From NCBI RefSeq assembly GCF_001884235.1, contig NZ_MAOI01000079.1:124001-188000 (forward strand): DNA of 64,000 nt. Reading direction: 5' to 3'. How positions within the stretch are numbered: the first letter of the stretch is position 1; every line of letters starts with the position of its first letter. Origin of the DNA: Bacillus paramycoides (GTDB taxonomy: Bacteria; Bacillota; Bacilli; Bacillales; Bacillaceae_G). Shown here in pieces: positions 48,648-57,554 of this stretch. The notes below the pieces were generated by a model that ran no database searches, had not been told where the DNA came from, and was given only the letters and a program-made list of their open reading frames with translations. The translations under genes and the position numbers were made by a program.

Positions 48648-49103
48648 ATGATTAGGCAAGCAGTAGGTGCAATCGTATTCCAACATAATGAATTGTTATT
48701 AATACATAAGGTGAAAATTAGTGATATAAAAGGAGAATATACTTTGTCAAAAGGGGAATGGGATTTTCCTAAAGGCGGTGTAAAACATACAGATAATGAC
48801 TTAGAAAGTGCTATGTTGAGAGAGTTGGAAGAAGAAACAGGCTCTAGAAAATTTAAAGTTATTAGCCAATTTGAAGATAAGATTTGCTTTGAGTTTCCTG
48901 AAGAACTCAAAGTTAAAATTGGATATGAAAAGCAAGAAACTACTATGTTTTATGTAGAATATATAGGTGATAGAACAGATTTAAATCCAAAAGATAATGA
49001 AATAAGCCAGGTTCAATTCTTTAAAATACAAGATGTATTGAGAGTTTTAAGTCATGATGATACAAAGAATTTTTTTGAAGGGATAATTCAAAAAATGTAT
49101 TGA
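48648..49103 (+). CDS. NUDIX hydrolase
   Basis: 151 residues. The Nudix box lies at 44-66 (from GVKHTDNDLESAMLRELEEE to TG): R58-E59-x2-E62-E63-x-G65 is intact. The first Glu of the usual G-x5-E pattern is Asn50 here. Members cleave nucleoside diphosphate derivatives. AGGAGGGAAAGTAG precedes the ATG. Monocistronic; substrate unknown. Confidence 0.87.
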   Translation: MIRQAVGAIVFQHNELLLIHKVKISDIKGEYTLSKGEWDFPKGGVKHTDNDLESAMLRELEEETGSRKFKVISQFEDKICFEFPEELKVKIGYEKQETTMFYVEYIGDRTDLNPKDNEISQVQFFKIQDVLRVLSHDDTKNFFEGIIQKMY

Positions 49104-49191
49104 TAACCTAGTTGAGTGTGTTATTTGATAAATGCGACATTGGCTTAGTCACACACTTGACTTTTAATCCATGTAATTTATAATTAAAACC

Positions 49192-49209
49192 GGAATGAAT
49201 TTTCATTCC
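49192..49209. promoter_or_regulatory. 18-bp palindrome operator, upstream of tetR gene
   Basis: GGAATGAATTTTCATTCC, one of five near-identical palindromes around this TetR gene, placed 21 bases before its start codon. It suggests autorepression. Confidence 0.85.
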
Positions 49210-49229
49210 TGAAAATTGAGGTGGGAAAA

Positions 49230-49796
49230 ATGGCTAAAAACAAACAAGACGATATTTTTAATGCTGCAATGCAACTTTTTGCAGAGCGCGGGTACGATGG
49301 TACAACTATTCCGATGATCGCTGAAAAAGCAAATGTCGGTGCAGGTACTATTTATCGTTACTTTGAAAATAAAGAGTCACTCGTTAACTCATTATTTTCA
49401 AAATGTATGTTACAACTATCTGAAATATTAAAAACCGATTTTCCTGTTGAAGCAAATATCCGTGAACAGTTTAGTCATATATACAACCGTTTATTTGAAT
49501 TTGCGCGAAACAATGTGGATGCTTTTCTTTTTACAAATTCTCACTGTGATAGTTATTTTCTTGATGAACAGAGTAAGAAAATATTTGACGATTTTATTGG
49601 CTTCTTTATGAATATTATTGAAGATGGAATCGAAAAAGGTTTTCTTCGTCCATTACCTCCAGTTGCACTAATTATTATCATATATCAACCACTTGAAAAA
49701 TTAATAAAAGTAATGGCGACAGGGGAATTAGAATATACAAAAGAATTAGTAAAAGAATTGGAAGAAAGCTCTTGGAATGCTATTAGAATCATTTGA
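49230..49796 (+). CDS. TetR/AcrR-family regulator of the MMPL exporter
   Basis: 188 residues. KQDDIFNAAMQLFAERGYDGTTIPMIAEKANVGAGTIYRYFENKESLV is the TetR helix-turn-helix; the ligand domain (about 60-188) is of the TetR_C_13/YfiR-like plan. GTG 49221 is in frame, but GAGGTGGG is well spaced for ATG 49230. One palindromic operator stands before it and four lie between it and the MMPL gene, so it should repress both. Confidence 0.9.
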   Translation: MAKNKQDDIFNAAMQLFAERGYDGTTIPMIAEKANVGAGTIYRYFENKESLVNSLFSKCMLQLSEILKTDFPVEANIREQFSHIYNRLFEFARNNVDAFLFTNSHCDSYFLDEQSKKIFDDFIGFFMNIIEDGIEKGFLRPLPPVALIIIIYQPLEKLIKVMATGELEYTKELVKELEESSWNAIRII

Positions 49797-49816
49797 TTCT
49801 ATAGCTTATAAGGATA

Positions 49817-49834
49817 GGAATGAATATTCATTCC
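49817..49834. promoter_or_regulatory. 18-bp palindrome operator
   Basis: GGAATGAATATTCATTCC, a perfect palindrome. Confidence 0.85.
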
Positions 49835-49885
49835 TAAATAGATATGTAAAATGAGAACAGGAGCTGGTATATCTGTACAACTAAG

Positions 49886-49903
49886 GGAATGAATATTCAT
49901 TCC
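49886..49903. promoter_or_regulatory. 18-bp palindrome operator
   Basis: GGAATGAATATTCATTCC, a perfect palindrome, centred 69 bases after the previous copy. Confidence 0.85.
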
Positions 49904-49952
49904 GATAGAATGAGTTTTAATAGAATTCGAAAAAATGATTGATAGAATAATA

Positions 49953-49970
49953 GGAATGAACGTTCATTCC
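49953..49970. promoter_or_regulatory. 18-bp palindrome operator
   Basis: GGAATGAACGTTCATTCC, a perfect palindrome with a changed centre, 67 bases after the previous copy. Confidence 0.85.
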
Positions 49971-49991
49971 GGAAAGGCATATTTAAAAATA

Positions 49992-50009
49992 GGAATGAAT
50001 ATTCATTCC
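49992..50009. promoter_or_regulatory. 18-bp palindrome operator
   Basis: GGAATGAATATTCATTCC, 39 bases after the previous copy and 33 bases before the MMPL start codon. Confidence 0.85.
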
Positions 50010-50041
50010 GCATGCAACTCTAATAACGGGAGATGATTCAT

Positions 50042-53000
50042 ATGAGTAAGTTAAAAAGTTGGAGAAGTTTATCTTTTCTATTATGGATAGTTATTACTAT
50101 CACAATGATAGTAACAATGCCTAATATGGATAAATTAGTGAAAGAAAAAGGGCAAATTACTATTCCAAAAACAGAACAAAGCAGTATAGCTGACAAGATG
50201 ATAAAAAAAATGGATAAAGACGGAGTTGAAAAGTATGAAATTATAGCTGTCTTTAATAGTGGAAGTAAGAAGGCTTTAACAAATGAGCAAAAAGAGGAAA
50301 TAACGAAAACTATCACTGCTTTACAAAATGAAAAAGAGCAATTAGGAATTAAGGAGATTGTCACACACTTAGATAATAAAGACTTGGAGAAACAATTAGT
50401 TTCTAAAGATAATACGACTATTTTAACGCAAATATCGGTAGATAAAAAACATGGTGAAATATCAAAAGTTGCAAGCGGGCTTCAAAATAAAATTAAACCA
50501 GAAGGTGTAAAAACGTATTTAACAGGAAGTGATTTAATAGCGGATGACTTTCTTAAATCCACACAAGAGGGAGTGAAAAAAACAGAAGTTATCTCAATCA
50601 TTTTCATTCTTGTTGTTTTAATTATTGTTTTTCGTTCGCCAATAGTTCCAATTATTTCTCTTCTTACAGTTGGGGTATCTTATTTAGTTTCAATGGGGGT
50701 AATTGCCCATCTTGTAGATCAATTTAATTTTCCGTTTTCAAACTTTACGCAAGTCTTTTTAGTTGTCGTCCTGTTTGGAGTTGGAACAGATTATAACATT
50801 TTATTATATACGAGATTTAAAGAAGAATTAAGTAAACAAGAAAATGCATATTTAGCTACGAAAGAGACATTTAAATCGGCAGGTAAAACCGTTTTATATA
50901 GTGGAGTAGCAGTGCTAATTGGGTTTGCATCACTTGTTTTAGCAAGTTTTAAATTATATCAATCTACTTCAGCAGTAGCAATAGGCATCGCAATATTACT
51001 ATTGGTATTAACCACTTTAAATCCTTTTTTCATGGTGTTATTAGGGAAAGGAATGTTTTATCCAGTTAAAACATTTAAAGGTCATGAGGATAGTCGTTTA
51101 TGGGGATTCTTTGCGAAAAACTCAGTAGCAAGACCATTTGTTGCTTTAATCATTGTATTTGTGATATCGATTCCTTTCGTATTAAAATATTCTAACACGC
51201 TTAATTACAATGATTTATTTGAAGTAGATAATAAGTATGAATCAAAAATGGGGATTAATGTAATAGAAGAGCATTTCCCGCCTGGTTTCTCTTCACCGGG
51301 TACGTTAGTTATTCAATCTGACAAAAAGCTAGATGAAGCGACTTCTCTACAAACTTTAGATGAACTAACTGAAAAAATTTCGAAAGTTAAAGGGGTTTCA
51401 GAAGTATATTCACCGACGCGTCCAACTGGAGATAAGATTAAAGAATTATATATAAATAAACAAGCCGGAGAACTGAATACAGGCTTAGGAGATGCAAATG
51501 GTGGAATAAAAGAAATTAATGACGGATTAACAGATGCTAAAGACAAAATGGGTAGTAATGACTCAAATAGTCTTGCAAATGTTCAAAAGTTAATTGATGG
51601 AACAAATGAGGCGAAAAATGGTGTATCAGCATTAGGAACAGCTTTAAATCAATTATCAAATGGAATAAACAATGGGGCACATGGGGCGAAGCAAATAGAG
51701 GATGGGCTAGCATCATTAAACGGAAATATCAATGTCCTTTCAAATGCAACTTCGCAGCTTCATGCTGGTTATGCTCAGTTAGAAAAAGGTTTAAGTTCTT
51801 ACGATCAATATTTCGGAAGTATTTCTCAAGCGATCGATGGTGCGAAAAAAGGATATGAACAAATTGAAACGTTAATGAACAATTTCATTCAAACAAAACC
51901 AGAATTAGCAAAGGATCCTAATATACAGCAAACATTAGGAATTGCAAAAGAAGCTCAGAAGCAATTGAATGTCCTTTCAAATGAATTAAATCAATTAGCG
52001 ACGCAGCACAAAGCAGCGATGAGTTCATTTAAAGAAGCAAATCAATCATTATTGAAAGTAGATAATGGTTTAAAGGAAATGAACAATGGAGTAACGCAAC
52101 TACAAAAAGGAGCTGCTGAACTGAAAAATGGCTTGAACGAAGGAGCTACAGGTTCAAAGCAAATTGCGAACAAATCAGCTGAGTTACAATCTGGATTAAC
52201 GAAAATTAACGATGGGCAAGGGCAACTATTAACTGGACTTAAAGATTTGCAAGAAAAGATGGGACAATTGCAATCAGGTTTATCTAAAAGTACAGAGGGT
52301 TTAGGAAAAGTAAGTAACGGTCTAGGGGACGCTCAAAAATATTTAGGCGAGCTAAATGAGTCGAAAAGCTCTGAGAAATTTTATATTCCGAAAGAAGTTT
52401 TAGAGGGAGAAGATTTCCAGAAAGTATTAAATACGTTTATGTCACATGATAGAAAAATTGCTAAAATGACTATCATTTTAGATGTAAATCCGTATTCAAA
52501 AGAGGCAATGCCAATTATTCAAGAAATAAATAAAACAATAGATGGTGCTTTAAATGGAACAGAACTAAAAAGTGCGAAAAAAGCAATCGGCGGGACAACA
52601 GCTAGAAACGTTGATTTAAAAGAAGTAACCGGGCAAGATTTCTTACGTACAGCTACGATTATGTTAATTGGTATTACGCTGGTTTTAATCGTGATTACAC
52701 GTTCATTTTTAAACCCAATCTTTATCATTGGATCATTAATTTTAGCGTACTTTGCATCGCTTGGTATTAGTGAACAAATTAGTGCACATTTATTAAATGT
52801 AGAGTCATTAAGCTGGAATGTTCCATTCTTTAGCTTCATTATGATTGTTGCTTTAGGAGTGGATTATAGTATTTTCTTAATGATGCGTTATAACGAGCTA
52901 GAAGGGGATTCAGTAACGAAGATTGTAAATGCATCTCGTCACATAGGAGGAGTTGTATTATCAGCGGCACTTATTTTAGGAGGGACATTTGCAGCATTAA

Positions 53001-53158
53001 TTCCTTCAGGTGTATTAACGCTTATACAAGTGGCATTAGTTGTTGGCATTGCCCTTATACTATTAGCTTTAATAGTGATGCCGATATTGTTACCTGCTTT
53101 AATAGGGTTAACAAGTAAAATACAAAGTTATAAAAAGAAAATAATTGATACGAAGTAA
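50042..53158 (+). CDS. MMPL/RND-family exporter with YhgE/Pip-like central repeats
   Basis: 1038 residues. One membrane segment near 10-28, an extracellular domain, then a bundle of about five to six segments (180-350), a second large extracellular domain (about 380-830), and a final bundle (860-1025) holding the RND-type GVDYSIFLMMRYNE. GVGTDYNILLYTRFKEE is its first-half equivalent; both have the proton-relay Asp. The second extracellular domain contains many heptad-like repeats (LNQLSNGINNGAHGAKQIEDGL and similar), as in YhgE/Pip proteins. Family roles are export of lipids or drugs. ATG 50042 is chosen over 50033 because of GGGAGATG. Confidence 0.9.
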   Translation: MSKLKSWRSLSFLLWIVITITMIVTMPNMDKLVKEKGQITIPKTEQSSIADKMIKKMDKDGVEKYEIIAVFNSGSKKALTNEQKEEITKTITALQNEKEQLGIKEIVTHLDNKDLEKQLVSKDNTTILTQISVDKKHGEISKVASGLQNKIKPEGVKTYLTGSDLIADDFLKSTQEGVKKTEVISIIFILVVLIIVFRSPIVPIISLLTVGVSYLVSMGVIAHLVDQFNFPFSNFTQVFLVVVLFGVGTDYNILLYTRFKEELSKQENAYLATKETFKSAGKTVLYSGVAVLIGFASLVLASFKLYQSTSAVAIGIAILLLVLTTLNPFFMVLLGKGMFYPVKTFKGHEDSRLWGFFAKNSVARPFVALIIVFVISIPFVLKYSNTLNYNDLFEVDNKYESKMGINVIEEHFPPGFSSPGTLVIQSDKKLDEATSLQTLDELTEKISKVKGVSEVYSPTRPTGDKIKELYINKQAGELNTGLGDANGGIKEINDGLTDAKDKMGSNDSNSLANVQKLIDGTNEAKNGVSALGTALNQLSNGINNGAHGAKQIEDGLASLNGNINVLSNATSQLHAGYAQLEKGLSSYDQYFGSISQAIDGAKKGYEQIETLMNNFIQTKPELAKDPNIQQTLGIAKEAQKQLNVLSNELNQLATQHKAAMSSFKEANQSLLKVDNGLKEMNNGVTQLQKGAAELKNGLNEGATGSKQIANKSAELQSGLTKINDGQGQLLTGLKDLQEKMGQLQSGLSKSTEGLGKVSNGLGDAQKYLGELNESKSSEKFYIPKEVLEGEDFQKVLNTFMSHDRKIAKMTIILDVNPYSKEAMPIIQEINKTIDGALNGTELKSAKKAIGGTTARNVDLKEVTGQDFLRTATIMLIGITLVLIVITRSFLNPIFIIGSLILAYFASLGISEQISAHLLNVESLSWNVPFFSFIMIVALGVDYSIFLMMRYNELEGDSVTKIVNASRHIGGVVLSAALILGGTFAALIPSGVLTLIQVALVVGIALILLALIVMPILLPALIGLTSKIQSYKKKIIDTK

Positions 53159-53159
53159 T

Positions 53160-53197
53160 AAAAAACTGTAGAGAGGTTTTTCTCTACAGTTTTTTTA
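53160..53197 (+). terminator. terminator after MMPL gene
   Basis: AAAACTGTAGAGA pairs with TCTCTACAGTTTT around GGTTTT, then a T tract. Confidence 0.92.
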
Positions 53198-53365
53198 TGC
53201 AATTATGGGCTTGATTTCACACCATAAAAGTAATCAACCGTTGCTATTCATCCAGCTTCTACTATATAATAGCTATAGTCTACAATAATTGAGTCGTAAT
53301 ATGCGATTTTTTAAGACAATCGGTGAGAAAACGCTGAAATAAGCGGTATTAGTAGGAGGACACAA

Positions 53366-54991
53366 ATGATTACAGTAAGTAACGTTAGTTTGCGTTTCGC
53401 GGATCGCAAATTGTTTGAAGATGTTAACATAAAATTTACGCCAGGTAATTGCTACGGTTTAATTGGAGCAAACGGTGCTGGTAAATCAACATTTCTAAAG
53501 ATTTTATCTGGAGAAATCGAACAATCAACAGGTGACATACATATTACGCCAGGTGAGCGTCTAGCAGTATTAAAACAGAACCACTTCGAATATGAAGAGT
53601 TCCCAGTATTAGAAACAGTAATTATGGGTCACACACAACTTTATAAAGTAATGCAAGAGAAAAATGCTATTTACATGAAAGAAGACTTTAGTGATGAAGA
53701 TGGTATGCGTGCTGCTGAACTTGAAGGTGAGTTCGCTGAGCTTAACGGTTGGGAAGCTGAGTCAGAAGCTGCAATCTTACTAAAAGGACTTGGTATTGGT
53801 GAAGATCTTCATGATAAGAAATTGTCAGAATTAACTGGGGCAGAGAAAGTAAAAGTATTACTTGCTCAAGCTTTATTCGGTAAACCTGACATTCTATTAC
53901 TAGATGAGCCTACCAACCATTTGGACTTAAAAGCGATTCAATGGTTAGAGAACTTCTTAATGAACTTTGAAAATACAGTAATCGTTGTATCCCATGACCG
54001 TCACTTCTTAAATAAAGTTTGTACGCACATGGCTGATCTTGATTTCGGTAAAATTCAACTTTATGTTGGTAACTATGACTTCTGGTACGAGTCAAGCCAA
54101 TTAGCTTTAAAATTAACACAAGATGCTAATAAGAAAAAAGAAGAGAAAGTAAAAGAGTTACAAAACTTCATTGCACGCTTTAGCTCAAACGCATCTAAAG
54201 CGAAACAAGCAACTTCTCGTAAAAAATTATTAGATAAAATTACATTAGATGATATTAGACCATCATCACGTCGTTATCCATTCGTTGGTTTCACACCTGA
54301 GCGTGAAATAGGAAATGACTTATTAACTGTTGAAGGTCTTTCTAAAACAATTGATGGTGAAAAAGTGTTAGATAATGTGTACTTCACTTTAAATAAAGGT
54401 GATAAAGTTGCATTTATCGGTCGTAACGATATTGCGATGACAACATTATTTAAAATCCTTATGGGTGAAATGGAGCCAGATAGCGGTTCATTCAAATGGG
54501 GTGTTACAACATCTCAATCGTATTTCCCAAGAGATAACTCTAAATACTTTGAGAACAGTGACTTCAACTTAGTTGATTGGTTACGCCAATTCTCTCCACA
54601 AGATGAGTCAGAAAGCTTCTTACGTGGTTTCTTAGGCCGTATGTTATTCTCAGGTGAAGAAGTTAAGAAGAACGTTTCTGTATTATCTGGAGGCGAAAAA
54701 GTTCGTTGTATGCTATCTAAAATGATGTTAAGTGGTGCGAACGTAATCACACTTGACGATCCAACGAACCACTTAGACCTTGAGTCTATCACTGCATTAA
54801 ACAACGGTTTAATTGCATTCAAAGGTACAATGTTATTCACATCTCATGACCATCAGTTCGTACAAACAATTGCAAACCGCATTATCGAAGTAACGCCAAA
54901 CGGTGTAATCGATAAAGAGGCAACTTACGATGAGTTCTTAGAAAATGATGAACTTCAAAAACAAGTAGATGCAATGTACAAAGGTCAATAA
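53366..54991 (+). CDS. ABC-F family ATPase, YkpA/YbiT type
   Basis: 541 residues, two ABC domains and no membrane part. First domain: Walker A GANGAGKST at 34-42, signature LTGAEKVKVLLAQAL, Walker B ILLLDEPTNHLD. The linker is LALKLTQDANKKKEEKVKEL (charged helix pair). Second domain: signature LSGGEKVRCML, but Walker A is GRNDIAMTT, lacking the Lys, and Walker B reads TLDDPTNHLD with Asp for the catalytic Glu. ABC-F proteins bind the ribosome E-site and relieve stalling or confer resistance; this branch is not linked to a drug. Closely like B. subtilis YkpA (540 residues). Confidence 0.92.
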   Translation: MITVSNVSLRFADRKLFEDVNIKFTPGNCYGLIGANGAGKSTFLKILSGEIEQSTGDIHITPGERLAVLKQNHFEYEEFPVLETVIMGHTQLYKVMQEKNAIYMKEDFSDEDGMRAAELEGEFAELNGWEAESEAAILLKGLGIGEDLHDKKLSELTGAEKVKVLLAQALFGKPDILLLDEPTNHLDLKAIQWLENFLMNFENTVIVVSHDRHFLNKVCTHMADLDFGKIQLYVGNYDFWYESSQLALKLTQDANKKKEEKVKELQNFIARFSSNASKAKQATSRKKLLDKITLDDIRPSSRRYPFVGFTPEREIGNDLLTVEGLSKTIDGEKVLDNVYFTLNKGDKVAFIGRNDIAMTTLFKILMGEMEPDSGSFKWGVTTSQSYFPRDNSKYFENSDFNLVDWLRQFSPQDESESFLRGFLGRMLFSGEEVKKNVSVLSGGEKVRCMLSKMMLSGANVITLDDPTNHLDLESITALNNGLIAFKGTMLFTSHDHQFVQTIANRIIEVTPNGVIDKEATYDEFLENDELQKQVDAMYKGQ

Positions 54992-55002
54992 TAAACGATG
55001 AA

Positions 55003-55052
55003 AAGGAGCTGTCTCACAAGTCGAGTTTTCGACTGTGTGCCAGCTCTTTTTT
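55003..55052 (+). terminator. terminator after ABC-F gene
   Basis: GAGCTG pairs with CAGCTC, ACAAGTCGA with TCGACTGTGT in an inner stem, and six T residues follow. Its 5' half is the sequence repeated inverted at 6382-6411. Confidence 0.88.
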
Positions 55053-55524
55053 GTCATTTACTGAAAGGGAAATATAAATTTTATTTTCAAATAAAGTGAA
55101 TAATTATTCAACAATAATATTAATGATAGCAAGAAATTTTTGAAGTAGGGATAAACCTTGAAATGATAATAAACTGTTTTTTATAGTGAATTTTAGTATA
55201 TTGCATTAATGTTCCAAAATTGGAGATAGATATGTTTGCGGATTTATGAATAAAGGTTTATAGTGGGTAATGTTCTAATTAGCGGATGAATTTAGGGAAG
55301 AACATAATGTAAGAAAACAGGAAATGTTACAAAATTATTTTGTTAAATAGAAACCAAGGTCAAAATGTTTAAAAAGAAATAGTTGAATAAATAATAGCTT
55401 CAAATTATAATTACTAATATTCTTCATATAGTTAAACAAATAAAACCTATTTGAAGAAGAAAAATTGAATAGAGAGACAGACTTATATCAAAATAAGCCT
55501 TGGATGATCAAAAGAGGTGGAGAA
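55053..55524. other. 470-base gap before ltaS
   Basis: Very A/T-rich. No gene or clear dyad beyond the terminator was found. It should hold the ltaS promoter and a long leader; the in-frame extension of ltaS upstream to 55465 is not supported by a ribosome site. Confidence 0.5.
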
Positions 55525-57498
55525 ATGAAACAAATACTATTAAAGAGTAAGCGAGTGTTAAGCAATCATTTTGGATTTTTCGTGTTTGCCGTTATTTTAT
55601 TCTGGTTAAAAACATACGCAGCTTATGTGACAGAATTTAATTTAGGGATATCAAACACAATCCAAAAGTTCTTACTGTTTTTCAACCCGTTAAGCTCAGC
55701 AGTTCTATTTTTAGGTCTTGCATTATTCGCAAAGGGGAAACGAGCTTACATTTGGTTAATTGTTATTAATTTGCTAATGTCTATACTTTTATACGCAAAC
55801 GTAGTATATTACCGCTTTTTCAGCGATTTTATTACGTTCCCGACATTAACACAAACGAATAACTTTGGAGATTTAGGTGGTAGTATTTTTGCATTGCTAC
55901 ACTTATATGATCCGCTATATTTCTTAGATACAATCATTTTAATTGTTTTAGTCGCAATGAAATTTGTAAATCCTAAACCAATCCGTGTTGCGAAGCATAA
56001 ATTATCTCTAGTATTTTTAGTAGGTATTTTATTCTTTAGTATTAACTTAGGACTTGCAGAATCTGACCGTCCTGAATTATTAACTAGAACATTTGACCGC
56101 AATTATATCGTGAAATATTTAGGGGCGTACAACTATACGATTTATGATGGCATTCAAAGTGCGAAAGCATCAACAGAACGTGCATTAGCAGATGGAGATA
56201 GTATGACAGAAGTAAGAAACTATCTTGCATCAAGTTATGCAAGTCCAAATCCTGAGTATTTTGGTAAAGGAAAAGGAATGAACGTAATTTATATTCATCT
56301 AGAGTCATTCCAAAACTTTTTACTAAACTACAAACTAAATGGCCAAGAAGTTACACCGTTCTTAAACTCATTTACAAAAGATGCGAATACGTTATACTTT
56401 GATAACTTCTTCCATCAAACAGGACAAGGTAAAACATCTGATGCGGAGTTCATGTTAGAGAATTCAATGTTTGGATTACCACAAGGATCTGTTTTTACAA
56501 ACAAAGCTCATAACACGTATCAATCAGCACCAGCTATTTTAGGTCAACAAGGATACACATCAGCAGTGTTCCACGGTAACTACAAAACGTTCTGGAACCG
56601 TGATGATATTTATAAATCATTTGGTTTTAATAAATTCTTTGATGCGTCATACTATGATATGAATGAAAAAGATGTAGTAAACTATGGCTTAAAAGATAAA
56701 CCGTTCTTTAATGAATCAATTCCGTTATTACAAACGTTAAAACAACCGTTCTATACGAAGTTCATTACGTTATCGAACCATTTCCCTTATCCTATTGATA
56801 AAGCGGAAGCAACGATTGAACCAGCGAAAACAGGTGACTCTTCTGTAGATACGTATTTCCAAACAGCACGCTATTTAGATGAGTCTGTAAAAGGCTTCAT
56901 GGATTACTTGAAACAATCTGGTTTATACGATAATTCAATTATCGTTATGTACGGTGACCATTACGGTATTTCAGATAATCATGGCGCAGCAATGTCTCAA
57001 ATAATGGGTAAAGAAATGAACTCATTTGAAAATGCGCAGTTACAACGTGTACCTTTAATCATTCGCGTACCAGGAATGAAAGGTGGCGTACAACATCAAT
57101 ACGGCGGAGAAATTGACGTTCTTCCAACGTTATTACACTTACTAGGTACAGATACAAAGAATTATGTCCAATTCGGATCAGATTTATTATCGCCGGATCA
57201 TAAACAAGTTGTTGCATTCCGTAACGGTAACTATGTAAGCCCAACAGTTACTGCGCTGAATGGCAAATACTATGATACAGCGACTGGAAATCCTGTAGAA
57301 TTTACAGACGAAATAAAACAAAATGAACAAATGGTTCAAAAATCACTAAAATACTCTGACCAAGTTGTTAACGGCGACTTATTACGATTCTACACACCAG
57401 AAGGCTTCACTCCAGTAGATCGTTCTAAGTACAACTATAACCATCGTGATAAAAATAAAACGAAGGTGAAGACGACTGAAGACGGGGAAACAAAATAA
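55525..57498 (+). CDS. ltaS: lipoteichoic acid synthase, LtaS type
   Basis: 657 residues. Five membrane segments in about the first 190 residues, a linker with a signal-peptidase-like site RALA/DGD after residue 222, then an extracellular sulfatase-fold domain. Active-site Thr304 lies in TGQGKTSDAEF and a metal Glu260 in YIHLESFQNF; YGDHYG supplies Asp-His. It polymerises glycerol phosphate from phosphatidylglycerol onto the glycolipid anchor. AGAGGTGG before ATG 55525 decides the start. The B. cereus group has several LtaS paralogs, so which one this is remains open. Confidence 0.92.
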   Translation: MKQILLKSKRVLSNHFGFFVFAVILFWLKTYAAYVTEFNLGISNTIQKFLLFFNPLSSAVLFLGLALFAKGKRAYIWLIVINLLMSILLYANVVYYRFFSDFITFPTLTQTNNFGDLGGSIFALLHLYDPLYFLDTIILIVLVAMKFVNPKPIRVAKHKLSLVFLVGILFFSINLGLAESDRPELLTRTFDRNYIVKYLGAYNYTIYDGIQSAKASTERALADGDSMTEVRNYLASSYASPNPEYFGKGKGMNVIYIHLESFQNFLLNYKLNGQEVTPFLNSFTKDANTLYFDNFFHQTGQGKTSDAEFMLENSMFGLPQGSVFTNKAHNTYQSAPAILGQQGYTSAVFHGNYKTFWNRDDIYKSFGFNKFFDASYYDMNEKDVVNYGLKDKPFFNESIPLLQTLKQPFYTKFITLSNHFPYPIDKAEATIEPAKTGDSSVDTYFQTARYLDESVKGFMDYLKQSGLYDNSIIVMYGDHYGISDNHGAAMSQIMGKEMNSFENAQLQRVPLIIRVPGMKGGVQHQYGGEIDVLPTLLHLLGTDTKNYVQFGSDLLSPDHKQVVAFRNGNYVSPTVTALNGKYYDTATGNPVEFTDEIKQNEQMVQKSLKYSDQVVNGDLLRFYTPEGFTPVDRSKYNYNHRDKNKTKVKTTEDGETK

Positions 57499-57506
57499 AT
57501 AATATA

Positions 57507-57553
57507 AAATCCTACTCGTATGGAATACTATCTATACGAGTAGGATTTTTTGT
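57507..57553. terminator. bidirectional terminator between ltaS and MFS gene
   Basis: AAAATCCTACTCGTAT pairs with ATACGAGTAGGATTTT around GGAATACTATCT, with T tracts on both strands. Confidence 0.92.
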
Positions 57554-57554
57554 T

